From the NCBI GenBank assembly GCA_015478945.1, contig JABUQX010078850.1:1-25046 (forward strand): a stretch of DNA of 25,046 nucleotides, written 5' to 3'. A model generated the notes under the pieces. That model did no database searches and had not been told where the DNA came from. It saw only the letters and a list, made by a program, of their open reading frames with translations. This document shows positions 1 to 10,504 of the stretch, one piece after another. The stretch comes from Trachelipus rathkii (taxonomy: Eukaryota > Arthropoda > Malacostraca > Isopoda > Trachelipodidae). The position numbers were made by a program, and so were the translations under genes. Positions within the stretch are counted from its first letter, which is position 1. Each line of letters starts with the position of its first letter.

Positions 1-640
1 TTTTTCTCCTTTCTGTCGCCCCCTTTCCTCTTTCTGCAGCACTTAGGTAACTACAGAGGAATAAAGGATAATGCCTTCGTAGGGATAAGGGGGTGGTGAT
101 AGTGCTGTCCCGCTTTCTGCGTGCGTGTTTTCCTTCCTCCTCCCCTCCATTCCATCCCCCCCTCCTCTTCCGAGCGACAACTCTCTTTTTCCAAACCATC
201 CTCATGCTTATCCTCGGTAGAGCCCGGGACCCCCGTGCCCGCGAATAACAGTCCTGATTCCTCCTGACGTCCAAGATTAGGACTTGTTTGCGAAACCTAT
301 TCCGATTCCTTTGGATACACCACCTTCTTATCCTGTACCAGATTCTCCACCTACTTCATCTCCTCCCGACTCTTCACCTCCTTCTTCTCATGCTGATTCT
401 CCACCTCTACCACTTCCCCCTTTTGATCCAGATCCGCTTCCTTTTCCCTCTCCTCCTTGCGCAGCCAGAGTTTATGCCGAGTGCCCCTCTGGTTGATGAA
501 CAGTAGTCCGCCATCTCATACTCGTTTAGCAGCCAGTAAAGCAGCCCGAATACTCCTCCTTATTCTTCCAAACTCACTAGTCCCCCTTCCCTCCCTTGGT
601 TTCCCTACACGAGAGAACTTAAAAAATTCTTCGCTTTAAA
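1..640. other. Pyrimidine-rich stretch, no recognised gene
   Basis: The + strand is strongly biased to C and T, especially at 120-200 and 330-470, with long runs of TCC, CCT and CTT words. If the rDNA unit is intact this would be distal ITS1, because it lies downstream of the 18S 3' end on the minus strand. I searched by eye for 5.8S words and for the start of 28S on the minus strand and saw neither. It could instead be unrelated DNA joined to a truncated rDNA unit. The only internal structure I can support is the 27-bp minisatellite at 341-448, listed separately. Confidence 0.45.
341..448 (+). repeat. 27-bp minisatellite with an open proline-rich frame
   Basis: Four consecutive 27-base units begin at 341, 368, 395 and 422. 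The first three start GATTCT or GACTCT, and the fourth is more diverged. Read in the + frame they give nine-residue repeats such as DSPPTSSPP, DSSPPSSHA and DSPPLPLPP. The open frame runs from a stop at 278 to a stop at 494-496, with no ATG start. Differences between units fall partly at third codon positions, which is what a coding repeat would show. However, the frame is only about 70 codons and the whole region is pyrimidine-biased, so a non-coding minisatellite is equally plausible. I do not assign a product. Confidence 0.5.
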
Positions 641-1664
641 CAAAATGAAAAGTTTCTTTGTAGAAAGATTAAAAATTATTCTTACAACATTAATATTTTT
701 TTTTGGGAAAAATTTAAGTTTTTACTTGAATTGGTGGCTGCGGGCACCCTCTCGGGGTCTTATTCTAGTCCTAAATAAATTTTACATTTTTTTTTAAATA
801 ACGGGAACATGTTTTTTTAAATAGGGCAAAGGTTCAGCTTTTAGGTCAACAATTTTTAAATCTATATAATATAAAATTATCTAATAAAAAATAAATATTT
901 TACTATAAAAACTATTAATTATTAAAAATTAATATTAATTTTATTACTTTTTTAATAAGATAAGAATAATATTAATCAAACTTATAAATAAAATAAATTA
1001 TATTCATTATAAGAAATAAATATATTACTTATATTATATATTATTTTTATAATAGATTTATAATTTATATAAATTATAAAATAAAAATTATAGAAAGGGC
1101 CCCGGTAGGGGGGTTTTTTTTTTTAATAAGAAAAAAGATTAGGAAATTTAATTTTCTTTTTAATATTATAGAATTCAAATTAAATTTTATATTACTTTAA
1201 ATTAATTAATTATTTATAAATTATAAAATATAAAATTCAAATTTATAATATTTAAAAATATATATAAATTTAAATTTAGCTTCATTTAATAAAATATTAA
1301 TTATTTATATAATAAAATATTAAATACAATATAAATATTATATTTTTGATAATAAACCATAATAAGTATTATTAATATTTAAATTTTTTGTAATTTAAAA
1401 ATAATAAAAACAAATAACATATACATATAACTATACATATAAAATAAAGATATTTATTTTATTAATTTATAAATTATAAATTTTAATAAAATAAAAAATT
1501 TATATAAAATTATATAAAAATATAAAAAAAAATTATAAAAATAACTATCTGTTATAATAAATAATTAATTATTATATATTAAAGCAATTGATATAAAGAA
1601 CTCGTCCAGGAAGGCCAGTAACATATCCCAAACACCATCAATTCAAAATGAAGCGGGGCTTAAA
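640..1664 (-). other. Extremely AT-rich spacer, probable ITS1
   Basis: This kilobase is almost entirely A and T, with short repeats of ATAAATTA-type words and no usable reading frame. Two small GC-rich islands interrupt it: around 733-762 (containing GGCTGCGGGCACC) and around 1096-1114 (GGGCCCCGGTAGGGGGG). It begins immediately beyond the 18S 3' end, which is the ITS1 position. Composition differs sharply from both neighbours. It could alternatively be an inserted AT-rich satellite or a mis-joined organellar segment, but no mitochondrial gene was recognised. No 5.8S rRNA sequence is visible in it. Confidence 0.5.
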
Positions 1665-2399
1665 TTTGATCCTTATATTAATTCATAGCAGGGTTCACGA
1701 TTAATCTCTATTACAGGGAATCCACTTTTAGTATACACTGAAACTTTATATTTTACTTTCTAAACATCTTCTTTAAAAATTATTCAAGTTTCGGTAACAA
1801 ATCCTTATCCCGTTACAGCAACTATAGGGTGCTCGTCGAACAGTTTTCGCCCCAGGCCGAAGGCGGAAGATTATGGTTGTAACGAAAACTGACGCTTAAC
1901 ACAGGTAAGCAGCCAGCCGATGCCCTCACTGAATCATTTAATCAGTAGTATCATCGGTAGTAGCTAATATTATAAAACGAAAATTTTGACCAATTATGTG
2001 GTGTGTACAAAGGGCAGGGACGTAATCAGCCGCTAATAGCGTGATAAACTTGCGCTCGAATAAAGCCAGAATAAATAATGAAGTAAAAATGCTTTTCAGT
2101 GTTAACTTTGATAGATAAGATTACTGAGGGAATTTTGTACCTCGTCATGACAGGGGAACAGCTTACAATCTTATCTCCGTAAACATAATTAAATTCCAAT
2201 CCAAACGAGTAGGTTTTAAAACCCGGGTTAATACCCTTAATAACCGCTGGCCTCCCTTTCGAGGGGGAAAGCCACTGTTGATCTCCTTATCAGTTGTATG
2301 CGCGCGTGCTGCCGGACATTAAGGGCATTGCACAGACCTGTTAATTGCTTTTTCTTGTCTTGCGGCTAAGAGGCCGCCTTAAAAAAATCAAGATCCCTC

Positions 2400-3115
2400 T
2401 TAAAGAAAATAATTTAATTTTTAAAAAAAATTATGATAATTTATGGACGACGAGGGTCGGGTGGGGGGAGTATCTGGGGCCCTGGCCTCTTCGTTTGCTG
2501 AATGGTTTGAGAAAAATTAATAAGACCACACGAATAAGAAAAAAGAGGGAAAATAACGCCCCAGTAAATGAGGGGAATGAAAAAAATACAGAATAGTGTA
2601 CCACCCTATCGGTAAAAATTCCGTCCGGAACTTTTATCATATTTTTTTTTCTGTACCGAGGGAAAGAAAAAAGAGAGAAAAAAAAATTGTTACAGACCGA
2701 TTTCAACTAAAAAACAATAAAATAACTCCCACACCGGTAAAAGTGGCATAGTCAGATACCCACTGAAATCCATGAGCCGGACGGAAGTTGTTACTACGAT
2801 ACGAGTTCGCTGGCAATTACCCCGAGGGGATGTGTCGCGGAGGCATCCATTTGTTAATCTTTGCCATCCCCTTATCATGGCAATCCTTCGCACTTACTCC
2901 ATGCGAAAAGCCAAAGTTACAGCGATAGGGCAAGGTTGGCTTAGTGTGGAGTGAATACACCTATTGCCCGCTAAGATTTGGTGTGTCTATACGGTGTATC
3001 AGAATTTTTTTCGGCTGATCTAGCTACGAACGGCCTGGGTGATTTCCCGACCCGCCCGCAAAAAAACGGCCTGTCGGAAACCCATCTCGGATCGATCCGG
3101 CGACTATTTTAATCT
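2400..3115 (-). other. V7 expansion segment of the 18S gene (about 0.7 kb)
   Basis: The flanks are recognisable 18S core. On the low-coordinate side is the GCGGCTAAGAGGCCGCC stem and the CCCTCTTAAAGAA word (2362-2408). On the high side is AGTCTCGTTCCGTTAATCGG (3120-3139). In ordinary animals the V7 segment between these words is around 100 bases; here it is about 700. Content is mixed: runs of A, purine-rich stretches near 2530-2560 and 2660-2690, then balanced sequence. I see no intron-like ends, no homing-endonuclease frame and no transposon termini, so slippage-driven growth of the hairpin loop is the simplest reading. Confidence 0.75.
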
Positions 3116-3764
3116 CGGTAAGTCTCGTTCCGTTAATCGGGGATAATCTAAAACCAAGACAAATCGCTTCACCAACTAGGAACGGCCATGCACCACCAAC
3201 CACCGGATCAAGAAATGAGCTTCAATCTGTCAAACTTCCAGTGTCCCGGCTGGTGATTTTCCCGTGTTGATCAATTTAAGCCGCAGCTCTCACTCCTGGT
3301 TGGTTGCTTCCGTCAATTCCTTTAGTTCAGCTTTGCAACATACTATCGGCCGACCCGGAACCCAATTAACTTACGTTGTTCCCTGGCTTCCGTTCGAGTC
3401 GGTGGAATGACGCGACGATATCGTGTCTACCTCCTTATCAATTTTTTTTCATATTACTTCTTGTTTAGAACTAGGCCGTATATTGATCGACTTCGATCCC
3501 TAGACTATCCGTCTGATTTAATGAAAACATTCTTGGCAAATGCTTTCGCAGTAGGTAGTTCGAGGGTCCAAGAATTTCCCCTCTCGCCCCGCAATACTAA
3601 GCCCCGTCTGTCCCTTAATCATCCTCGTCCGAAAAAAAAACCGGGCCTGAAAATATTGGCGGTGACCGGGAGGTCCTTTCCATTCATTCCTATGCGCATC
3701 CTATTCGGACGTAAATATTTTAGCCACGCTCTGTAAGCACCTAATTTTTTCTAAAGTGAACTTG

Positions 3765-4845
3765 TCGCCAACGCGGACAACCGGTATAGAGCACTCGCGA
3801 GAAAACCCGACTAACGTTCTAAATCACGAGCCGGCAGGCATCCCACCGGGTACGCTGACCCGCCACGAAAGGCAAAGTCACATACATCCGGCCTTGAACC
3901 TTCCCTTCCTACGACCGGGAAACCCGAAGATAAATACCCGTTGTAAGAATTGAAGCGAGCAAAACGAAAAATAAGGACAGCAACACAGCAATTTACGAAA
4001 GCCGGGGCGAAAACCGCCGCAAGCGCCCCCGAAAACACAAGAGCGCGTAGTGCCCTGTAACGCACAAAGCACGGTGCGGTGAGCCGGTAGAAGAACCTCC
4101 CTTAATTTGCAAACCGCCCTTTCATCGAGTGGCACACGTATCCATTGACGTGCGCTTGCAGCGGGCAATACACGTTTGTATCTCGGATCGTGCAACCGAT
4201 CCCTTTTAGAGCCGGAGAAAACTCTACAAAACAGCACGCGGAGTCGCGTCCCCGAACCATCAACCCGCCGCTGTCATCGCTACTTTGCTTTGTGTCGTCA
4301 CCCGAAGCCGCTCAACACACCCGCCGAGAAGCCAGACCCGTTCTACTCAAACGAAGACGCGTAGTCGAAATCGGTTTGGTGTATCGGATCGCTCAGAAGA
4401 ACTCGAGGACGGAGCGAGAATCAACGACGAATGAGAGGGTTACGGGGAGAGGCAACCTGTTCGTTCAGCGGATGCAAACCGAACTCTAATCCAGAAAAGG
4501 GATAAGAGAAAACCGCTCTCGAAATAATCCACACGAGCTAAACAGCGCAACTGGATTCGCTCAGGGAAAGCCGAAGGATATCTCCTACGTGCCGCCCTCC
4601 TAAAACCGCTTCCTCAATCAGCGACACATGAAACACCAAACGCGTCGACGCGCGCGAGAGCGCTACGACAACCCTGAAGCCGGAAAGAAGGTTTGGCTGC
4701 GCCTCTATAAAAAACTCGCGCACCTGCCACAAACCGAAGAAGCTAACCAAACCGGCCCTTTGCGAGGACAGACGGGAAAGAACCAACTTCGGACGCAGCT
4801 CCCCGTTAGACCGAGTAGCGCGCCTGGTGGGCTTCGTCCGCTCTA
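3765..4845 (-). other. V4 expansion segment of the 18S gene (about 1.1 kb)
   Basis: The segment is bounded by conserved core: CACCTAATTTTTTCTAAAGT (3739-3758) on one side and the ACTTTTTAACAGCAACAATT word (4863-4882) on the other. V4 in typical metazoans is a few hundred bases, so roughly 0.8 kb is extra. Composition is about half GC with many CCGAA, CGAGAA and AAACC words and no obvious tandem unit. Several open frames cross it on both strands, but none has protein-like composition and all are explained by GC-rich rRNA. No insertion-element ends were seen. Confidence 0.75.
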
Positions 4846-5390
4846 TAAATCCGAACTTACAGACTTTTTAACAGCAACAATTTAAATATACCTATGGACT
4901 GGAATTACCGCGCTGCTGGCACCTAACTGCGCCCTCCAAGGATCCTCGTCCATCTTACATCGAACTCATTATCCGATCTGCGAGCCTCGAAACCCGCACG
5001 TTTTTTCGCGTATCAAACCCCCTTGCCGGATGGGGTAATTGCGTGCCTGCTGCTTCCTTAGATATGGTAACCGTTTCTCAGCTCCCTCTCCGGAATCGAC
5101 CCCTGATTCCCCGTTACCAGCCATTGTAGGCGAATAACCTACAATCGAAAGTGATAAGCAAGACTCCGTGGGATTCCGCGCCGCACAAAGCCTCAGCTCG
5201 CTGTAGAAATACGGAGTCCACCACATAACCAAGAGGAATGGACAGGAGACGAATGCTTGTGCTGCTGCCTGCTGACTGCCCCACAGTTAGAAAACGGAGA
5301 AAGGCAAAGTCAGCGAACAGCACAGCAATTGCCGCATACCGAAGCGACTGTCCACCGTCGCCCGGTTTTTGGTTCTAACAATTGCGCCCT

Positions 5391-5419
5391 CCCCGACCGA
5401 GCGCGAAGCAAGGTCGGGG
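5391..5419 (-). other. Perfect 8-bp stem-loop near the 18S 5' end
   Basis: CCCCGACC at 5391-5398 pairs exactly with GGTCGGGG at 5412-5419 around a 13-base loop. It lies just downstream, in the RNA, of the TAGCTCTAAATTACC core word. Its position fits one of the 5'-domain helices of 18S, so it is probably an rRNA secondary-structure element and not a regulatory site. Confidence 0.55.
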
Positions 5420-5607
5420 TCAATTTATTCTACGTATTTAGCTCTAAATTACCAAAAGTATCCGAGTAAGGATTTCACAAACCCTCCCGAAATCCGTGAC
5501 ACTGATTTAATGAGCATTCGCGTGTTTTCGCCCTAAGGTCGGAGGTACTCAGACGCATGGCCTTAATTCTTGTGAAATCATATGACTACTGCACGATCAA
5601 CCAGGTA

Positions 5608-5913
5608 GTCCCCTCCGTCTGGCACCAAGCATCATTCTTCATATTATTTTTGTCATTTTTGAGGCCTCCACAAGCAAGCGGGCATCGGCTGCTGCTAAAT
5701 AATAATATTAAAGCTCGCGCGATTAATAATACCAACTCCCGCTACCGCTCGGATTTTTGCCAACTTTATTTGCGGTAAGCGAAACAAAGAAAGCAAAACA
5801 CGAACGGCAGCTTCAGCTCGAAACTTGATAAACGACCCGAATACCACCAGAACCGCGACCAATACACTCGAGTAAGGCGAGGGAACCCATACACGCTACC
5901 TTCCTTTTTGCAA
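5608..5913 (-). other. Start of presumed 5' external transcribed spacer
   Basis: This sequence lies immediately upstream of the 18S 5' end on the minus strand, so it should be the proximal external transcribed spacer. It is single-copy within the window. An AT-rich patch sits at 5640-5665 and another at 5695-5735. No open frame, RNA gene or promoter motif could be recognised. Confidence 0.45.
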
Positions 5914-8052
5914 CTCTGTTAGTACTTTCGAGAATTCACCTCCTTGACTAACAGAAGGTAGGTAGCGCTCTGGAGAACCCTCGACCGTCCTCGTGACATT
6001 GCCACGACGAACCGACCGTTGATCGTTCCACGGACGACTTCTTGGACAACGATTATCGATACTCCCGGGCAACCGATACTGTCTACGGATACGCTAAACA
6101 GATTCAAGTCGCCGTCGCACCGCATTAAAATGTTGGAACGCTTTCTACGACTCGTCGAACCTCCCACCACATCACATCAACCGTTGTATCTCTACACTTC
6201 TCAACTTTCTCCCACTTTCATAGCCAAGAAACCTACATATCCAATTCCTACGAACCATAGTAAGCACCAACAGCGACGCAGCCAGCGAGTAAGTATCGAT
6301 TCCACAGAACTCCGCGAATCAGCAAACACCCCGACGCCCCCATTAGAATGCCAATACCTGAGTAACGAGGAAGTATCATCATCGCGCCCGACGCGCCGTA
6401 ACAAACCAGTCTTGTCCACGTTCCAACCCAGCATTAACAGGGTCGTAGCACGCAATTTTGTCAAGTGTGACCGAATAAAGAGCGCAAGACCCGAGACAAG
6501 CGAATGCAAAAGCATTGATATACGAGGATGATACCGACCCGGACCGCCTCAAGACCGATCGCTATGACGATAATATTGGGGACTCGAGACCCTGCACACC
6601 CTCTTTTACAATTCAGTCCGATGGTAGCTACCTTTCTCAGTCAAGTCAACGTCCCACTGCGTCTGAATACCGAATCTTACTACATTCTACTGAGACAGCT
6701 ATTGAAATTAACTACGGGGGTGCGCTAATATGCCGCCCAAACCCCGATGAAAGCCTCCAATATAAAAATGCGAGGCATAATACCGCCGCACCCCATAGCG
6801 ACATAACACTCAAAGAGCGGAGGCACGCCATCCGCTAGCCTTACTTTTGCCCCTGTTAGTACTTCGGGACTTAACCCCAATTGATTAATCAGCCAAGGAA
6901 GTACGTATATGGAAAATACTTGTATCCGCGTCCCGTGAGCCAGGGCCACTATAACGAGATTGGGACCGGCAGAGAACAACCAAGCACACAAACCATATAG
7001 TCATCAGGTATGTTTGTCGTGGGGAATTCTGATGAGATACCAAGTCGCCGTCACATTTATGATTGCGAACTCTTCTGACGACCGTCGATCCACCCCACTA
7101 TTCTTACCCAGACGTTATCCTTGTAACTTACCTCGTGTTCTCTTCGTCATCTTCGCACGTATCTGTAGCTCTCTCACGAACAGTAGTCAGACAGCAAACC
7201 CAACAAACAACAGCAACTTTAAAAAAAGCAAATTTATTTGTATAAACTCCGCCATCAGCACAACCAACGGCCCCATAAAATGCGCAAGACTGATAACGAG
7301 AAGATGTGCACAGTCCGCGTCGTAATAGAAAATCGGACAGATTTTCCGACGGCACGTAAACAAACAGTCTTTGATCCCTTCCAACCCAGCAAAATACAGG
7401 TTACTACCCGATTCGTCAGTGTGACTGAAGAGAGCATAAACCGAGAAACTCAAGCGAATGCAAGGCCCGATTGAGAATAACGAAAGAGATACTCCGAAGC
7501 CCGAGCGCTCATACCGTCGCTATGATCGATCTTATTGGAACTCGGATGACATTCCAAACCCTCTTTTACATTATCTCATCCGATGAGCCCTTCCCTTTCT
7601 CAGTCAATACGTCCCAGCTGCGTCTGAACACCGTAAGCATCAGTAGCAGAATTCCAGAGAACTCGCGCGAATCACACACCCCGACGGCCCCCCATTAAAT
7701 GCGCAAGACTGATTAACGAGTAAGGATGACACAGTCGCGTCCCGTATAGGAAATTCGTGATAGGATTTTTCCGGTACGCACCGTACAACCAGCCTTTGTG
7801 ATCCCCGTCTAAGCCAGCAAAATACAGGGTCTACACGACTTAGTCAGGTGTCGACGAAAGAGAGCATAAACCCCGAAACTCAAGCCGAAATGGCACAGGC
7901 ATGAGATAACGAAGAGATACTCGACCCGAGCGCCCATAGAACGCTATGATCGATCTTATTGGGACTGGGAGGAAATTCCAACCCTCTTTTTACAATCTCA
8001 ATCCGATGGTAGCCTTCCTTTCTCAGTCAAACTTCCCACTGCGTCTAAAACC
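5914..8052. repeat. Repeat family A: about 0.94-kb unit, two copies plus a third partial copy
   Basis: The word CTGTTAGTACTT occurs at about 5914 and 6853, starting units near 940 bases apart. The distal half is best conserved. CAACCCAGC followed by an ACAGG word lies at 6424, 7382 and 7811. An ACCCTCTTTTACA-type word is shared (near 6598, 7559 and 7981). The unit ends in CCCACTGCGTCTGAA-like sequence (6653, 7612, 8035). The third copy (7653-8052) contains only this distal part, about 430 bases after the second. Copies differ by many one-base indels as well as substitutions. It sits upstream of the 18S, so it belongs to the external or intergenic spacer. Confidence 0.7.
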
Positions 8053-8070
8053 GTTTCCTCTAACTAAAAC

Positions 8071-8105
8071 GCTGCTGTGCTGCTGATGCTGATGCTGATG
8101 CTGCT
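8071..8105. repeat. GCTGAT/GCTGCT microsatellite
   Basis: A short run of GCTGCT, TGCTGCTGAT and GCTGATGCTGATGCTGCT units separates repeat families A and B. It has no coding context and is a simple slippage repeat. Confidence 0.8.
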
Positions 8106-8164
8106 ATACTGTCCGCGTTAGTACGTTTTACCACGCGAGCGCAGGCAACGGAATAACGCCCTGC

Positions 8165-9915
8165 TTGCACAAATGAAATAGCAAAAATCTATCGGCAAGC
8201 TCCGGTAAGCTACCGAATAGCATGGCGCCTGCCGTGCGAATACAATCGAATTGATCACAAAGCCATAGACATCACATCGTTATAAAGTTGTTGGAAGTAC
8301 CCCACTCTGAATAAATTTTCGCAGTAGTGGCAACGAAGCTAAAGCTTACCATATAGGTTATATGAACTTTTTTAATTCAACCCAAGAAACAACCGCCACG
8401 AACGTAACCTGTCTCAGAGCCGGCGCAGCCCGCGTTCACCGTCGCAAATACTCGATCGCCTGCCCTACAATGGCTCCTAATAGCTACCTTCGGCGAATCC
8501 GTAGTGGTTGTGTTTCGACCCGACGACGACAAGAAGAAGAAGGGAACCCAACCTCGCCTCTCTTTGAACGACGACGACGGACGTCCAAACAGGTACAGAT
8601 CCTATGAATATAGCTAAATAGGGACGGCGGCAAGTTGCGAGGTTCATATAGCCATTCTACGTCCTAGTTGCGACCCTCCGCTACTCGATGCTATGCCAAG
8701 AGCTAATACAGTACTCAAAGAACAGAGCACCAAGCAAAATCATGTCGTCTGCGCAAGTTCCGGGTAACACCGAGTAAGGCAGGCGCTGCCGTGGCGATAC
8801 CACTCCGCATTGACCACAAACCAATACTACACGCACAGTCGTGATACAGGTTACTCTTCAACCCAATCTCTGAATATTTTCGAGTAAGTGGTAAACAGGA
8901 CCGTAACTGATCATATTACGTGTTATCATCGAACCAAGCGAAGACAACACATTCGTGATACGCACCCCTTAACCCAATCTCTGGATACATTTTCGGCCAT
9001 AGGTGTAAACAGCAGCGTCACTGACAGACGGATCATGAACTTTGTTTATTAAAACCATAGAAGCATCGCCACGGACTTAACCTAGTCTCACGCGGCACCC
9101 GCCGTCCCACCGCGCAATTACTAATCGCCTGCCACTACAAGGTCCTAAAGCTCCTTCGGGCGAAATCCGTATGGGTTGTTCGACGCGACGACGACAGAGA
9201 GAACAAGGAACCCCAACCTCGCTCTCGTTGACGACGAGACGGGAAGGTCCAAACAGAGACAGAATCCTAATGATATAGGAAATACGCAGCAGCAATGCTT
9301 TTTCTAATGCCAACGAACTTCCAGTTGCTACCTCCCGTACTCGAATCATATTGAAGCTACAGTAGCCAAACAACAGACTCCAAGCAAAAGTCGTCTGCGT
9401 AACTCCGGTAAGCTACCGAGTAAGCAGGCGCTGCGTGGCGATTATACCACTCCGCAATGATCAGCAAGCCAAGACACACGCAAACTACATCCGTGATGCG
9501 TTAGTTCATGCCAATCTCTGGAATTTTTTTCGCGAATAGGTGGAAGAGAGCTTAACTTAACAATAGTTGTTAATCATCGAACTTTGCATATTAAAACCCA
9601 AAGAACATCACCGCCACAACTTAACCTATCTCAGAGCGGGGCATAGCCGGCGTTCCACCGTCGCAATTACTGACTCGCCTGCCACTAAAATGGGCTCCTA
9701 ATAGCTACCCCTTCGGCGAATCCCTAGTGGGTTGTTCAGGCCGCCGACACGACAGAAGAAGAACCCAACCTCGGGCTCTCTTTGACGACGGGAACGAACG
9801 GGAACGTCCCAAAAGAGACAGTCCTGAATGATATATAAATAGGGACTGAGCACAATGCGGAGTTTTTTAAGCCAATCGACTCTATTGCACCCGACATTCT
9901 GACCTCTTAAATTCC
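8165..9915. repeat. Repeat family B: three copies of a 0.55-0.65-kb unit
   Basis: Units start near 8165, 8721 and 9370. Each carries in order: a GGTAAGCTACCGA-like word (8204, about 8763, about 9409); AGGCGCTGCGTGGCGAT-like sequence; CAATCTCTGAAT followed by TTTTCG; TTAACCTATCTCAGAG-like sequence; CGCCTGCCACTA; TAGCTACCTTCGGCGAAT; CGACGACGACAAGAAGAA; CCCAACCTCG; and a TATA-containing word (8606, 9271, 9829). The second copy is longer because an internal piece of about 114 bases is duplicated (compare 8841 with 8955). The CCCAACCTCGCTCT word also appears in family D, hinting at a distant relationship. Open frames inside are not conserved between copies, so it is non-coding. Confidence 0.8.
9828..9846 (+). 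promoter_or_regulatory. TATA-like motif in repeat B, possible but unproven promoter element
   Basis: The third B copy contains GATATATAAATAGGGAC. The other two have blurred versions (ATATAGCTAAATAGGGAC near 8609 and GATATAGGAAATACGC near 9273). TATA followed by GGG resembles the start-site word of some insect RNA polymerase I promoters, and spacer repeats in flies contain promoter duplicates. Against this, the motif reads on the + strand while the 18S gene is on the minus strand. This is speculation from a short motif. Confidence 0.2.
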
Positions 9916-10504
9916 CGCATGAGAAAAGGATATGCCGACGTAAGACACAACTGGGAACTGAAAGAGAGAGGGAAAGCACCACCGTTCACAAAGAGCGCAA
10001 ATGGTTATTGAGTCTTCTAGCCCATCTACTCGTAAATTCGACTTATAACCACTTTTTCGTTCTAATTTTTAATTAAACTTTACTAATACCGGTCAACACC
10101 AGCATTCGACTAACAGCAACGGTCTCCCAACGCTTGAATTCACACCGGAGATCGAAACTTTTAACGAGCAGTAGCTCAAGAAAATTACTTTTGCTGATCT
10201 TGCATGAGTAATCGCTTATCACAGCACACGAACCGCCTACGTCGCGTGCTTCTTTGGTTATCTATCTCACCTTTTCTTTCTACCGCGACGACTGAAATAA
10301 AGTTTTATGACAAAAAAAACAGTAAATTCGAAGCTCGAACACTCAATCCCTGTAAACGGACTGCGGTTCCGCATTCAAACACTCCACCAGGCACCAACGT
10401 TGCGGTGCTCCCCCAGCCCCCCGCGAACCGCCAAAAAATACCATTTTTCGACTGAAACTTAACTTTTCCACCACTTAAACCGACACTCGGAAACGAGGAG
10501 CCGA
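9916..10504. other. Spacer without recognised features
   Basis: This stretch appears single-copy. It is AT-rich around 10025-10090 and otherwise mixed. An 83-codon open frame crosses 10204-10455, but it has no recognisable motif, no starting context and no counterpart elsewhere. I see no RNA gene or repeat. Confidence 0.4.

Larger units (their letters stand above)
1665..5607 (-). rRNA. 18S small-subunit rRNA gene with greatly expanded variable regions
   Basis: This is the RNA core of the cytoplasmic small ribosomal subunit, transcribed by RNA polymerase I on the minus strand. Conserved words appear in the right order on the + strand as reverse complements. They are: the tail region (TTTTACTTTCTAAA near 1750); GTGTGTACAAAGGGCAGGGA (2001-2020); GGGCATTGCACAGACCTGTT near 2324; AAGAACGGCCATGCACCACC-like sequence near 3180; CCGTCAATTCCTTTAG (3310); GAAAACATTCTTGGCAAATG (3523); AATTACCGCGCTGCTGGCACC-like (4903); TCCGGAATCGACCCCTGATT (5090); and the 5' end, ACTGCACGATCAACCAGGTA, ending at 5607. 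The 3' boundary near 1665 is uncertain because the terminal GGATCATTA word is blurred. At about 3.94 kb it is about twice the usual 1.8-1.9 kb. Small indels interrupt universal positions: for example, three bases are missing from the conserved word at 3310-3345. This suggests sequencing error or a degenerate copy. Confidence 0.95.

Noticed and set aside
640..1600. Possible mitochondrial DNA fragment because of extreme AT content
   Set aside because: No mitochondrial protein, tRNA or rRNA word was recognised, and its position after the 18S gene fits a spacer.
3765..4845. Group I intron or transposon in 18S V4
   Set aside because: No intron core words, endonuclease frame or terminal repeats were seen, and the flanks are at the normal V4 boundaries where length variation is expected.
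6019..6838. Two adjacent + strand frames (170 and 107 codons)
   Set aside because: They fall within repeat family A, and the equivalent positions in the next copy have different frames and stops.
9077..9373. 98-codon minus-strand frame in repeat B
   Set aside because: It is not conserved in the other two B copies and has no recognisable motif.
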